Counted from the first letter of the stretch, positions 32,104-43,352 are shown. The stretch is DNA of 64,000 nt from VRUE01 sp963753245 (GCA_963753245.1 CAVWBK010000005.1:62001-126000); one strand, 5' to 3'. The notes: generated by a model not told the origin, from the letters alone. Made by a program: numbers and translations.

Positions 32104-33264
32104 ATGCCCGATGCAGTGATCGTCGACACAATTCGCACGCCGATCGGCCGCGCCTTCAAAGGCTCCCTGGCCCAGTTGCGCCCCGATGAGATGGGCGCCT
32201 ACGTCGTCGATCAGCTGCTCGAGCGAAACCCCGAGGTCGACCCGGCTCTGGTCGAGGACCTGATCTGCGGCTGCGGGATGCCGCAGGGTCTGCAGGCATT
32301 CAACATCGGCCGCATCATCACCCTGCTCTCAGAGAAGCTGCCGCAGACCGTCAACGGAATCACGGTCTCCCGCTACTGCTCATCGAGTCTCGATGCGATC
32401 CGCCAGGCGGGCAACGCGGTGATGGCCGGTCAGGGCGATGTCTACATCGCCGCCGGGGTCGAGTGGGTGAGCCGTTACAACGAGCGCACCGAGCCCGCCG
32501 GCGCCACCGACCAAAACGAGAACCTGCAGGGCAATGATGGGCAGCCGAACGCTTACATCGAAATGGGCCTGACCGCGGTCAACGTGGCCAAGAAATATGA
32601 GGTCAGCCGCGCCGATATGGACAAGTTCGCCCAGCGTTCACAGGAACTCGCGGTCAGATCCCAAGAGGACGGCTTCTTTGATCGCGAGATCGTCCCGGTA
32701 AGGCTTGCCGACGGCACCGAGGTCGCCAAAGATGACGGCCCTCGCGCCTCCTCGACCCTGGAGAAGCTGAGCGAATTGCCCGAGGCCTTCGGCGGCGGCG
32801 GGGTCACCGCCGGCAACTCCTGCCCGCTCAATGACGGCGCCGCCGCGGTCCTGGTGATGAGCGACACCAAGGCCAAGGAGCTCGGCCTCACCCCACGCGC
32901 CAAGATCATCACCGCGGCGACCTGGGGCAACGAGCCCGAGTACATGGGCGTCGCCCCGATCGGAGCGATCAAGAAGGCGCTTGACCGGGCCGCGATGACG
33001 ATCAGCGACGTCGGCACGGTCGAGCTCAACGAGGCCTTTGCCGCTCAGGTCATACCAATCATGGACGAGTGCGACATCCCCGAGGAGAAGCTGAACACCC
33101 ACGGCGGTGCGATCGCGCTCGGGCATCCGTTCGGGATGACCGGCGCCCGGATCATGGGCACGCTGCTAAACGTGATGGAGACCGACGATCACCAGATCGG
33201 GCTGGAGACGATGTGTGTGGCGGGCGGTCAGGGCAACGCGATGATCGTCGAGCGGATGAACTGA
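32104..33264 (+). CDS. acetyl-CoA acyltransferase (thiolase)
   Basis: The 386-residue cytoplasmic thiolase shows all catalytic parts. The nucleophilic Cys is in NGITVSRYCSSSLDAIRQAG (about residue 91). VELNEAFAAQVIP leads to the His in GGAIALGHPFGMTGARIMGT, and the second Cys is in METMCVAGGQGNAMIVERMN-like form at the very end. Length and motif spacing match degradative or biosynthetic thiolases of the FadA/AtoB group. It precedes a crotonase-thioesterase fusion gene on the same strand at 66 bp. A role in fatty-acid or aromatic degradation is likely; chain length preference is unknown. Confidence 0.93.
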   Translation: MPDAVIVDTIRTPIGRAFKGSLAQLRPDEMGAYVVDQLLERNPEVDPALVEDLICGCGMPQGLQAFNIGRIITLLSEKLPQTVNGITVSRYCSSSLDAIRQAGNAVMAGQGDVYIAAGVEWVSRYNERTEPAGATDQNENLQGNDGQPNAYIEMGLTAVNVAKKYEVSRADMDKFAQRSQELAVRSQEDGFFDREIVPVRLADGTEVAKDDGPRASSTLEKLSELPEAFGGGGVTAGNSCPLNDGAAAVLVMSDTKAKELGLTPRAKIITAATWGNEPEYMGVAPIGAIKKALDRAAMTISDVGTVELNEAFAAQVIPIMDECDIPEEKLNTHGGAIALGHPFGMTGARIMGTLLNVMETDDHQIGLETMCVAGGQGNAMIVERMN

Positions 33265-33330
33265 TCCGGCTGCACGTGCCGAGCTGCCCGCCCCAGGGAT
33301 CGGCAGCCCGGGATCTGGCCGCCCTTGGCG

Positions 33331-34716
33331 ATGGAGCTCGCGACCCTCACCTACGAGAGCGATGGCCGGCTGGCGCGGATCACGCTCGATCGGCCTGAGC
33401 GCGGGAACGGGATCACGCCAGCGATGCCGGCCGAGATCGCGGCCTGCGTCGAGCGTGCCAATCTCGACCCCAAGGTGCACGTGATCGCCCTGGCCGGCAA
33501 CGGCAGCGGCTTCTGCGGGGGCTATGACCTGGTCGCCTCCGCTGAGGGCGAGATGGCGGGGCTGGAGGGAGTGCCGGCGCCGCCGGGCTCGCCGATCGAG
33601 CCGGCGAAGATCGCCGCCAACCACGCCCCCGAGTCCAACTGGGACCCGGTCACCGACTTTCAGTTCATGTCGCGCAACGTGAGGGGATTCATGAGCCTCT
33701 TTCACTCCGAGAAGCCGGTGCTCTGCAAGGTCCACGGCTACTGCGTGGCAGGCGGTACCGACATGGCGCTCTGCTCAGATCTGCTGGTGATCGGCGCCGA
33801 CGCAAAGATCGGCTATCCGCCGGCCCGGGTCTGGGGGTCACCGACCACCGCTCTCTGGGCGGCCCGGCTGGGCCCGATGCGGGCCAAGCGCCTGTTGCTG
33901 ACCGGCGACTCGCTGAGCGGCGAGCAGGCGGCCGAGTGGGGACTGGCTACCGAGGCGCCCCCGCCAGCGGAGCTCGACGCGCGCTTTGAGCGCCTGCTCG
34001 AGCGCGTCGCGCGGCTGCCGATCAACCAGCTGGTGATGATGAAGATGCTCGTCAACCAGTCCCTCTACGCGCAGGGCCTGCACCAGACCCAGCTGCTGGG
34101 GACCTTCTTCGACGGGATCGCGCGCCACACAGAGGAGGGCCACGGCTTCGTGCGTCGGGCGGCGAAAGATGGCTTCAAGGAGGCTGTGCGCGAGCGCGAT
34201 CAGCCCTTTGGCGACTTCGGCATGGAGGGTTTCGGGGTCGACGAGGGTCCCCGCCTTGCCACTATGAGCGACCACGCTTCTCGCCCCAGCACCGAGATCA
34301 CGACCGAGTCGGCCCGGCAGTTTCTGCCCGGCAGTTTTCCCGGCGATCTCGAAATCGAGCCGCTCGAGATCGAGGACAGCCACTCACTGGGGCGGATCGC
34401 GGTCGACAAGCGCCACCTGCATCCAGGGGGTTTCGTCCATGGCGGTGTCTGGACGGCACTTGGCGACACCGTCGCCGCCTGGGCGACCTTCCGCGCGATC
34501 CCGCCCGGCCACAATTTCACGACAATCGAGCTGAAGCTAAACGTCTTCGCCGCCGGGTTGCTCAGCGATGAGATTCGCGCCCGCGCCCAGACCCTTCACG
34601 TCGGCAAGAGCACGGTCGTCGTCGAGGTCAAGATCAAGCGCCGCCGCGCCGCGGAGGAGCGGCTCGCCGCCAACCTGATCGTCACCCAGTTCGTACTGGC
34701 GCCGGCCGCCGAGTAG
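33331..34716 (+). CDS. enoyl-CoA hydratase fused to hotdog thioesterase
   Basis: The N-terminal part (about residues 1-300) is a crotonase: ARITLDRPERGNGITPAM, VIALAGNGSGFCGGYDL (first oxyanion loop) and GYCVAGGTDMALCSDLLVIG (second loop). The C-terminal part (about 325-461) is a PaaI/4HBT-type hotdog domain with HLHPGGFVHGGVWTALGDTV and FTTIELKLNVF. The frame is continuous across the joint (GVDEGPRLATMSDHASRP). An internal ATG at 34264 would start the hotdog part alone. The parts could hydrate or isomerise an enoyl-CoA and release CoA in one polypeptide. Whether it is a true fusion or arose by loss of a stop cannot be told. Confidence 0.85.
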   Translation: MELATLTYESDGRLARITLDRPERGNGITPAMPAEIAACVERANLDPKVHVIALAGNGSGFCGGYDLVASAEGEMAGLEGVPAPPGSPIEPAKIAANHAPESNWDPVTDFQFMSRNVRGFMSLFHSEKPVLCKVHGYCVAGGTDMALCSDLLVIGADAKIGYPPARVWGSPTTALWAARLGPMRAKRLLLTGDSLSGEQAAEWGLATEAPPPAELDARFERLLERVARLPINQLVMMKMLVNQSLYAQGLHQTQLLGTFFDGIARHTEEGHGFVRRAAKDGFKEAVRERDQPFGDFGMEGFGVDEGPRLATMSDHASRPSTEITTESARQFLPGSFPGDLEIEPLEIEDSHSLGRIAVDKRHLHPGGFVHGGVWTALGDTVAAWATFRAIPPGHNFTTIELKLNVFAAGLLSDEIRARAQTLHVGKSTVVVEVKIKRRRAAEERLAANLIVTQFVLAPAAE

Positions 34717-34782
34717 GCCGGCGCGCAGAGAGGTCCTCGGCGAGCGGCGCCGAGGGGGGCCTCGTCCTCGGCGACGGGCCAA

Positions 34783-37194
34783 TCACGGTCCAGGGCCAGC
34801 GCCGGGGGGCGCAGCCCCCGGCGAGTTCTGTTCCAGGCGTTCGATCTGGGGCAGACGCCAGAGGACACTGGCGATCGTCAGGCCCGCGGCAGCAGAGAGC
34901 AAGGCCAGAAACCACTGCGTGGCGCTCAGCAGTTCCATCTGAAAGAAGTTCCGCACCGGCGCCGCGGCAAGGATCAGCGCATAGAGCGCGCCGAGTCCGG
35001 CAACCAGGGCCAACATGTAGCTCTGGATCGCGATGTGCTCGCGGCCGGGGCCGCGCTCGAGCAGCAAGACGAAGGAGAGTCCGAGGACGATAAGGGTGGT
35101 CGTCGCGGCGGTCCGCCCGGCTTCCAGCGTGCCGCCGAACATCGTGTCGACGAGGAAGAAGGAGAGGATCGAGCCGAGCGCAGTCGCGACCCCGGCCGGC
35201 ACCGCGAATGCCGCCAGCGCCCGCATTAGTCGGCCGCGGTAAAGCGGTCCGTCTGAGGGCGCGAGAGCGAGCACGAAGGAAGGGATACCGATCGTCAAAA
35301 ATCCGGCCAGGGTCAGGTGGCGGGGGAGGAAGGGAAAGGCGAAGCCGGGGACGGCGACGAGCAGGATCAGCGTCGCCGCGTAGACGGTCTTGGTCAGATA
35401 GAGGCGCCCGAGGCGGTGGATGTTGCGGGCGATTCGCCGGCCCTCGGCGACAGCTTCGGGCAGCCGCGAGAACTCATCCTCGAGCAGGACGACGTCGGCG
35501 ATGCCTTTGGTCACCTGGGCGCCGGAGCCCATCGCGACCGCCAACCGCGCCTGCTTTAGGGCGGGCACGTCGTTGACGCCATCACCGATCATCGCCGTGT
35601 AGCGGCCCGATTCGCGCAGTGCCCCGACCAGCGCTTTCTTTTGCTCGGGCGCGATCCGGCAGAAGATCGTGTTTGCCCTGGCGGCCTCGGCGAGCCCGGC
35701 GGCGTCCTCAGGAAGGTCGGGACCCTCGATCGTGCCCGCCTCGGCGGGCACGCCGACCGCGCGCGCCACCGCCGAGACGGTCGCGCGGGCGTCTCCGGAG
35801 ATCAGCTTCAGCTCGACGTCCTGGTCGCGCATGAAGGCGATCGTCTGCGAGGCATCGGGCCGCAGCGTCTCCTCCAAAACGACCAGCGCCAGCGGTACCA
35901 GTCGCGGCGGCCCAGCCGCTGGGGAGGAGGGCAGGGCCTCGATGGATTCGCCGAAGGCGACCACGCGATGGCCGGCGGCGGTCTCGTGGTGAAGGACAGC
36001 CTCCAGGCCCGGGGGCAGGGTCAGCGCGCCGGCCCCGGCGAGCACATCGGGCGCCCCCATCACGTAGCTCTTCGCGCCGATCCGCAGGCCGCTCCACTTC
36101 CACTCCGAGGAGAAGGGCACCTCGGCGCCGACTCGGGCGGGCTTGGCAGGGAGCTGCTCGGCGATCGTCTCCAGGGTGCGGTTGCGCTCCCCGGCACTGG
36201 TTGCGAAGCGCGCCAGTGCGCTTCGCGCCGCGTCCTCGGTGACCCCCTCGGCGGGCGCGATCGTGATCAGCTTCAGCTGGCCGTCGGTCAGGGTTCCGGT
36301 CTTATCGACGCAGATCGTGTCGACCGATGCGAGGCTCTCGGTGGCGCTCATCTGCTGGATCAGCGTCTTGCGGCCGGCGAGCCGCACGACGGCGACGGCG
36401 AAGGTGACGCTCATCAAGAGGACCAGGCCCTCGGGGATCAGGGTCACCAGTCCGGCGGTCGCCGTCTCCGCCGCTTCTTCGAGCCCGGTCGCCCGCAGTT
36501 TCAGAGTGATCAGCAGGATCACCGCCAACGGCAGCATCACGTAGACGCAGGCGACGATCACCTGGTTGACCTCTTCCTGCAGCGGTGAGAGCGGGTGGCG
36601 GAAGGCACGCGCCTCGCCGGCCAGGCGGCCGGCGTAGGACTCCTCGCGAACCGCGTCGACGAGGTAATGGCCCGAGCCCGAGACGCAGAAGGAGCCCGAC
36701 AGCGCCCGCTCTCCGGGTGGCTTTTGGATGCCGTCGGCCTCGCCGGTCAGCAGTGACTCATCGAGCGTCATCCCGCGACTGTCAACGACCTCGCCGTCGG
36801 CGACCAGCTGGTCGCCCGGTTCGACCGCGATCAAATCGCCCGGCACGATCTCCTCGGCGAGCAGGCTGACGGGCACTCCGTCGCGGCGCACCGTGGCTCG
36901 CGGTGCGACTAGCACCGCGAGCTCGTCGAGGGTGCGCTTGGCTTTCAGCTCCTGGCGAATGCCGATGTAGGAGTTGATCACCGCGACCAGCCCGAAGATC
37001 GAGTCCGCGTAGAGGCCGAGGCCCAGATCGAGGACGAGGAAGGCGCCGATGATCGCGTTGAAGAGCGTGAAGACGTTGCTGGCGACGATGCTCGAGGTCG
37101 AGCGCGATGAGGTCTTCGGTGGATCGCCGAGCTTGCGCAGCCGCGATTCGGCCTGCTCGCTTGAGAGACCCGGTTCGGTGATCGCAGCGCTCAC
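34783..37194 (-). CDS. P-type cation ATPase (CtpE-like)
   Basis: The 803-residue protein has the P-type ATPase order: early membrane helices, the actuator loop with GMTLDESLLTGEADGIQKPP, and the M4 segment TAGLVTLIPEGLVLLMSVTF. The phosphorylation site is VDTICVDKTGTLTDGQL (Asp near residue 295). The hinge is YTAMIGDGVNDVPALKQARL, and six C-terminal helices follow. There is no N-terminal metal-binding domain, and the PEGL sequence in M4 matches CtpE of mycobacteria, which imports calcium. The N-domain is short. The substrate is likely Ca2+ or another divalent cation (inference). It stands alone, opposite its neighbours. Confidence 0.9.
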   Translation of the reverse strand: MSAAITEPGLSSEQAESRLRKLGDPPKTSSRSTSSIVASNVFTLFNAIIGAFLVLDLGLGLYADSIFGLVAVINSYIGIRQELKAKRTLDELAVLVAPRATVRRDGVPVSLLAEEIVPGDLIAVEPGDQLVADGEVVDSRGMTLDESLLTGEADGIQKPPGERALSGSFCVSGSGHYLVDAVREESYAGRLAGEARAFRHPLSPLQEEVNQVIVACVYVMLPLAVILLITLKLRATGLEEAAETATAGLVTLIPEGLVLLMSVTFAVAVVRLAGRKTLIQQMSATESLASVDTICVDKTGTLTDGQLKLITIAPAEGVTEDAARSALARFATSAGERNRTLETIAEQLPAKPARVGAEVPFSSEWKWSGLRIGAKSYVMGAPDVLAGAGALTLPPGLEAVLHHETAAGHRVVAFGESIEALPSSPAAGPPRLVPLALVVLEETLRPDASQTIAFMRDQDVELKLISGDARATVSAVARAVGVPAEAGTIEGPDLPEDAAGLAEAARANTIFCRIAPEQKKALVGALRESGRYTAMIGDGVNDVPALKQARLAVAMGSGAQVTKGIADVVLLEDEFSRLPEAVAEGRRIARNIHRLGRLYLTKTVYAATLILLVAVPGFAFPFLPRHLTLAGFLTIGIPSFVLALAPSDGPLYRGRLMRALAAFAVPAGVATALGSILSFFLVDTMFGGTLEAGRTAATTTLIVLGLSFVLLLERGPGREHIAIQSYMLALVAGLGALYALILAAAPVRNFFQMELLSATQWFLALLSAAAGLTIASVLWRLPQIERLEQNSPGAAPPGAGPGP

Positions 37195-37262
37195 GGCTGC
37201 ATTGTTTACCGGCTCGCTCGGCCCGGAACCCGGCAGGGCTGTTCAGTAGTAGGTTTCGAACG

Positions 37263-38330
37263 ATGGCGAGCGAGCTGAAGCTGGGCCTCAACCTCGGCTA
37301 CTGGGGCATCGGCCCGGCCGGCGAGGAGGCCCTCGAGCTGGTCAGGGCCGCCGAGGGGGCCGGCTTTGAGTCGGTCTGGGCGGCGGAGTCCTATGGCTCT
37401 GACGTGGTCAGCGTGTTGGCCTGGCTCGCCGGGCAGACGAAGACGATCAAGCTCGGCGCGGCAATCATGCAGGTGCCCGCCCGCCCGCCCGCCGCGGCGG
37501 CGATGGCGGGGGCGACGATCGACAAACTCTCGGGCGGGCGCTTTCTCTTTGGCTTCGGACCCTCCGGTCCCCAGGTCTCGGAGGGCTGGTATGGGGTCCC
37601 CTACTCCAAGCCCTGGGGGCGGACCCGCGAGTACATCGAAGTCGTCCGCGAGATCATCGCCCGCGAGGGCCCGCTCGAGCACGATGGCGAGCACTACACG
37701 CTGCCGCTGCCAGACGGTGAGGGCAAGCCGCTGAAGCTCAACTTTCACCCAGAGCGCAACGAGATTCCGATCTTTGTCGGCGCGATCGGGCGCAAATCGG
37801 TCGAGATGGCGGCCGAGATCTGCGATGGCTGGATCCCGATCTTCTTTTCCGTGGACGCCTTCGAAGAGACCTGGGGAGAGCATCTGGCGGCGGGTTTTGC
37901 GGCGGGTGGGCGCCAGCGCTCTGACCTCGAGGTCTCACCCTCATTGCAGGTCGCGATCGGCGGCGATCAGGAGGCGGCCAAGGGCGTCGTCAAGGCCGGA
38001 CTGGTTCTCTATTTCGGCGGCATGGGTAGCCGCAAAACGAACTTCTACGTCGATCTCGCCCACCGTTTCGGCTTCGGCGAGGTCGCCGATGAGGTGCAGC
38101 GCCGCTTCCAGGATGGCGATCGTGGTGGCGCCTTTGAGGCGCTCCCGGATGAGATCGTCGAGGCGACCTCGCTGGTCGGTAGCGAGGAGGAGGTCGCCGC
38201 ACGGGTCGAGCGCTTTCGCAGCGCCGGTATCGATCGCCTGATCGTCTCGCCGGTCCACATCGACCGTTCCCAGCAGTTGCACACGCTCGAGCGTCTCGCC
38301 TCAATGGCGGCTCTCGGCGCCTCGGCCTGA
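37263..38330 (+). CDS. F420-dependent luciferase-like oxidoreductase
   Basis: The 355-residue protein is a bacterial-luciferase-fold (LLM) enzyme. It opens KLGLNLGYWGIGPAGEEALE. AEGAGFESVWAAESYGSDVV and LGAAIMQVPARPPAAAAMAG follow, then IDKLSGGRFLFGFGPSGPQV and EIPIFVGAIGRKSVEMAAEI. These match the F420-dependent branch found in actinobacteria. The start is ATG 37263, divergent from the P-type ATPase with 68 bp between. It is followed by the transhydrogenase operon at 30 bp. The substrate is unknown. Confidence 0.9.
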   Translation: MASELKLGLNLGYWGIGPAGEEALELVRAAEGAGFESVWAAESYGSDVVSVLAWLAGQTKTIKLGAAIMQVPARPPAAAAMAGATIDKLSGGRFLFGFGPSGPQVSEGWYGVPYSKPWGRTREYIEVVREIIAREGPLEHDGEHYTLPLPDGEGKPLKLNFHPERNEIPIFVGAIGRKSVEMAAEICDGWIPIFFSVDAFEETWGEHLAAGFAAGGRQRSDLEVSPSLQVAIGGDQEAAKGVVKAGLVLYFGGMGSRKTNFYVDLAHRFGFGEVADEVQRRFQDGDRGGAFEALPDEIVEATSLVGSEEEVAARVERFRSAGIDRLIVSPVHIDRSQQLHTLERLASMAALGASA

Positions 38331-38360
38331 TCGGTTGTCGTAGTCTCCCGCGCCGTTGAG

Positions 38361-39479
38361 ATGAAGATCGGAGTTCCGAAAGAGACGGCCGAAGGGGAGC
38401 GGCGCGTGGCGCTCGTCCCTGACGTGGTCAAATCGCTGAAGCGCAACGAGAAGCTCGAGGTCATCGTCGAGCCCGGTGCCGGGCTGGCGGCCGGTCACCC
38501 CGACTGCCAATACGAGGAGGCCGGCGCCGAGTTGGGCGAGGCCGCGGCCTGCTGGAGCGCCGATCTGGTCCTCCGTGTTGCCGTCCCCTCGCTCGAGGAC
38601 ATCGGCCGGCTCCAAGCCAAGCAGCTGCTGATCGGCCACCTGGCGCCCTGGACCGCAGCTGAGACCAATCAGGCCCTCGCCGCCGCGGGGGTGACCAGCT
38701 TCGCGATGGAGGCGATCCCGCGCACGACGCGTGCCCAGGCGATGGACGCGCTCTCCTCGCAGGCCGCCGCCGCCGGTTATGCCGCGACCCTGATCGCCGC
38801 CCGTGAGTCGGGCCGCTTCTTCGGGATGATGACGACCGCCGCTGGCACGGTCCCGCCCGCCAAGGCGCTCGTGCTCGGCGCCGGTGTCGCCGGCCTGCAG
38901 GCGATCGCCACCGCGAAGCGCCTCGGCGCGATCGTCACCGGCTTTGACATCCGCCGCGCCGCCTGGGAGCAGATCGGCTCGCTCGGTGGTCGGCCCTTGG
39001 AATTGGACTTCATCCCCGACGCCGAGGGCGAGGGCGGTTATGCCCGCCCGCTGACCGAGGAGGAGAACGCCCAGGTGCGCGAGGCGCTCGGCAAGAACGC
39101 CGCCAAACAGGACATCGTGATCACCACGGCGGCGATTCCCGGTCGCCCGGCACCGCTGCTGATCACCGCTGCGGCGGTGCGCGCCATGCAGCCCGGCTCG
39201 GTGATCGTCGATCTCGCCGCCGAGAGCGGCGGCAACTGTGAGCTGACCGTCGCCGGAGAGACGATCACCGAGGGCGGCGTCAAGGTGATCGGGCCGCGCA
39301 ACCTGGCAAGCGAGATGCCCGCGCCCGCCTCCCAGCTCTATGCAAAGAACCTTGAGAACCTGCTCGGCCTCCTGGTCAGCGCCGAGGGCGAGCTCAATCT
39401 CGACTTCGAGGACGACATCATCGCCGCCGCCTGCATCACCGATGGCGGCGAGATTAGGAACGAGCGGGCGGCCAGGTAA
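38361..39479 (+). CDS. pntAA: proton-translocating NAD(P) transhydrogenase subunit alpha 1
   Basis: The 372-residue soluble NAD(H)-binding subunit begins MKIGVPKETAEGERRVALVP, the alanine-dehydrogenase/PNT start. The Rossmann motif ALVLGAGVAGLQAIATAKRL is at about residues 172-190, then GAIVTGFDIRRAAWEQIGSL. The C-terminal VITTAAIPGRPAPLLITAAA is typical of PntA. It contacts the membrane subunits made by the next two genes and passes hydride to NADP. The operon is compact: the next gene starts right after its stop. Confidence 0.95.
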   Translation: MKIGVPKETAEGERRVALVPDVVKSLKRNEKLEVIVEPGAGLAAGHPDCQYEEAGAELGEAAACWSADLVLRVAVPSLEDIGRLQAKQLLIGHLAPWTAAETNQALAAAGVTSFAMEAIPRTTRAQAMDALSSQAAAAGYAATLIAARESGRFFGMMTTAAGTVPPAKALVLGAGVAGLQAIATAKRLGAIVTGFDIRRAAWEQIGSLGGRPLELDFIPDAEGEGGYARPLTEEENAQVREALGKNAAKQDIVITTAAIPGRPAPLLITAAAVRAMQPGSVIVDLAAESGGNCELTVAGETITEGGVKVIGPRNLASEMPAPASQLYAKNLENLLGLLVSAEGELNLDFEDDIIAAACITDGGEIRNERAAR

Positions 39480-39784
39480 ATGACCCTTTTCAGTGAGATC
39501 ACGATCTTCGTCCTCGCCGCCTTCGTCGGCTTCGAGGTGATCTCCAAGGTGCCGACGACCCTCCACACGCCGCTGATGTCGCAGACCAACGCGATTCACG
39601 GGATCGTGATGTTGGGCGGGCTGATCGTGGTCGGTTACGCCAACGATCCACTCGAGTACGTGATCGGCACGATCGCGATCACCTTTGGCGCGATCAACAT
39701 CGTCGGCGGTTTCATGGTCACCGACCGGATGCTCGGCATGTTCTCCAAAAAGCCGAAACCAAAGGACGATGGAAAGGCTGAGAA

Positions 39785-39788
<4 letters not shown>
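39480..39788 (+). CDS. pntAB: proton-translocating transhydrogenase subunit alpha 2
   Basis: The 102-residue membrane subunit has three helices and the conserved segment FEVISKVPTTLHTPLMSQTN, with AIHGIVMLGGLIVVGYA next. This corresponds to the membrane part of the alpha chain in the split, three-subunit enzyme type. The C-terminus is charged (KKPKPKDDGKAEK). ATG at 39480 follows the pntAA stop directly. The stop overlaps the GTG start of pntB (GTGA). Confidence 0.95.
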
Positions 39789-41206
<1,418 letters not shown>

Positions 41207-41356
41207 GTCACCGTCGCCAGTGCTCGCCCCCGCTGCAGCTCCTCCAAAACTGCAACCGGCGGGGCGCCTGACCCTGAGTGAGCCAGAGATCGCCCGAGTC
41301 GGTGCCCGGAGCTCTCACCGCCGCTTCGGGAAAGATCAGGTCGAACTCGCCAGCGA

Positions 41357-42124
41357 TCATCTGGGCGCCATCCGCAGGGCGCCGTCGAGGCGGATCGTCT
41401 CCCCGTTTAGCATCGGGTTGGCGATGATCTCGGCGACCAGCCGCGCGTACTCCGCCGGGCGCCCAAGGCGAGCGGGGTGGGGGATGTCGGCGCCGAGCGC
41501 CTGGCGAGCCTCCGCGGGAAGCGCGGCCAGCAGCGGGGTATCGAACAGACCGGGCGCGATCGTCACCACGCGGATCCCGCGCCCGGCGAGGTCGCGGGCG
41601 GCGGGCAGGGTCATCCCGACGATGCCACCCTTGGAGGCGGCGTAGGCGATCTGCCCGATCTGCCCGTCGAAGGCGGCGATCGAGGCGGTGTTGACGCAGA
41701 CCCCGCGCTCGCCCTCGGCATCGGGCTGGTTGGCGCTCATCGCCGCGGCCGCCTGGCTGAGCAGGTTGAAGGTGCCGATCAGGTTGATCGAGATCACCTT
41801 GGCGAACATCTCGAGGTTGTGGGGCCCGCCCTTGTGGGCGACGCGCTCGGCCCAGCCGACTCCGGCGCAGCAGACCGAGACCCGTAACTCCCTATCGCCC
41901 TCAGCGGCTCGCTCGACCGCCGCCGCCACCGCAGAGCCGTCGGTCACGTCGGTCTCCAGGAAGCTCGCAGCGTCGCCCAGCTCCGCCGCCAGTGCCTCTC
42001 CCTTCTCGGCGTTCAGGTCGGCGATTGTGACCGTGGCTCCGGCCTCGACCAGCGCCCGGGCGCTCGCCTCACCCAGTCCCGAGGCCCCACCCGCGACGAG
42101 CGCCGCTGTTTGATCGATCCGCAT
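41357..42124 (-). CDS. short-chain dehydrogenase (HSD10-like)
   Basis: The 255-residue protein is a classical SDR: TAALVAGGASGLGEASARAL (coenzyme motif), VSVCCAGVGWAERV (in place of NNAG), VNTASIAAFDGQIGQIAYAA with the SKGG that supplies Tyr and Lys (YAASKGG), and VVTIAPGLFDTPLLAALP. The last feature and DIPHPARLGRPAEYARLV are characteristic of 3-hydroxyacyl-CoA dehydrogenase type 2. I set the start at ATG 42124; the 71 preceding in-frame residues do not look coding. It may act in fatty-acid or branched-chain oxidation. Confidence 0.9.
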   Translation of the reverse strand: MRIDQTAALVAGGASGLGEASARALVEAGATVTIADLNAEKGEALAAELGDAASFLETDVTDGSAVAAAVERAAEGDRELRVSVCCAGVGWAERVAHKGGPHNLEMFAKVISINLIGTFNLLSQAAAAMSANQPDAEGERGVCVNTASIAAFDGQIGQIAYAASKGGIVGMTLPAARDLAGRGIRVVTIAPGLFDTPLLAALPAEARQALGADIPHPARLGRPAEYARLVAEIIANPMLNGETIRLDGALRMAPR

Positions 42125-42239
42125 CGCCAGCCAGCCTAACCACCAAACATCGCTTCGAGCTCGCTTGGTGGGGACCGTCCTCGCACGGATTTCAGTGCCA
42201 GCGATCGGACATCTATAGGGTTTTCCTATCGCCACCGAG

Positions 42240-43352
42240 GTGACGACCAGTTCCGGGGAAGCGATCGCCGAACGTCTCGCCGAGGCGCGGGACCGGACGC
42301 TGGAATTGATCGCCCCTCTCGACGACGAGCAGCTCAACCGTATCTACTCGCCGTTGCTCAGCCCGCTGGCCTGGGATCTGGGGCACATCGCAAATTTCGA
42401 GGAGCTCTGGCTGGTGCAGAGGGTCGGCGATCGCCAGCCCCTGCACGGCGATCTCGGTCGCTTCTATGACGCGATCGAGAACCCACGCAAGACCCGAGGC
42501 GAGCTGCCGATCCTGCGTGATGCCGAGCTGCGCTCCTACCTCGCCGAGGTGCGCGAGCGCACCCTCGAGGTGCTTGAACGGGTGGACCTCAGCGAGGACG
42601 CCGAGGACCCGCTGCTGCGCGCCGGCTTCGTTTACGAGATGCTGCTCGCCCACGAGCACCAGCACAACGAGACGATGCTGCAGCTGCTGCAGATGGTCGA
42701 GGGCTATCAGCCGTTGCGGGCGCCCTTTGGCCCGGCGACCCAAACCGGTGATCACAGCGAGACGCTCGGCCTTCGGGCCGGCGACTTTGAGATCGGTGCC
42801 CTGCCGCTGGCGGCTGGCTTCTCTTATGACAACGAGCGCGCCCGCCACTCGGTCGAGCTCGCCGCCTTTGAGATCGACCGGTTGCCGGTCTCAAACGGCG
42901 AATACGCCGATTTCCTCGCGGCGACCGGGGCCGAGGCGCCGATGTACTGGCAGCGAGAGGGCGGCGAGTGGCTGCGGAGCGCGAGCGGCAACCGCCAGCC
43001 GATCGATCCCGATCAGCCGGTCGTGCACGTCTCCTGCCTCGAGGCGGAGGCGTTTGCGCGCTGGGCCGCCAAGCGCCTGCCCAGCGAGCAGGAGTGGGAG
43101 GCGGCGCAACCCGAACTCGACGGCCTCGGGGAGGTCTGGGAATGGACCTCCTCTCGCTTCGCGCCCTACCCGGGCTTTGCGGCCTTCCCCTACCCCGAGT
43201 ACTCAGAGGTCTTCTTCGGCGAGGACTACACGGTCCTGCGCGGCGGCTCATGGGCCACCCACGAAAGCGTCATGCGGCCCAGCTTTCGCAACTGGGACCT
43301 GCCCGTGCGGCGTCAGATATTCGCCGGCATTCGCTGCGCGAGGGACGCCTGA
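42240..43352 (+). CDS. egtB: ergothioneine biosynthesis sulfoxide synthase
   Basis: The 370-residue protein has an N-terminal DinB-like domain with iron ligands in LAWDLGHIANFEELWLV (His near 49) and LLAHEHQHNETMLQLL (HxxxH near 140). A C-terminal formylglycine-generating-enzyme-like domain follows: PVSNGEYADFLAATG, VSCLEAEAFARWAAKRLPSE, VWEWTSSRFAPYPGF and VLRGGSWATHESVMRPSFRN. EgtB joins a thiol to trimethylhistidine with oxygen. The start is GTG 42240. egtD follows 3 bp after the stop. No egtA, egtC or egtE is in the window. Confidence 0.95.
   Translation: MTTSSGEAIAERLAEARDRTLELIAPLDDEQLNRIYSPLLSPLAWDLGHIANFEELWLVQRVGDRQPLHGDLGRFYDAIENPRKTRGELPILRDAELRSYLAEVRERTLEVLERVDLSEDAEDPLLRAGFVYEMLLAHEHQHNETMLQLLQMVEGYQPLRAPFGPATQTGDHSETLGLRAGDFEIGALPLAAGFSYDNERARHSVELAAFEIDRLPVSNGEYADFLAATGAEAPMYWQREGGEWLRSASGNRQPIDPDQPVVHVSCLEAEAFARWAAKRLPSEQEWEAAQPELDGLGEVWEWTSSRFAPYPGFAAFPYPEYSEVFFGEDYTVLRGGSWATHESVMRPSFRNWDLPVRRQIFAGIRCARDA

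Noticed and set aside
38301..39599. 432-codon minus-strand frame
   Set aside because: It is the antisense of the transhydrogenase alpha subunit, whose motifs are unmistakable.
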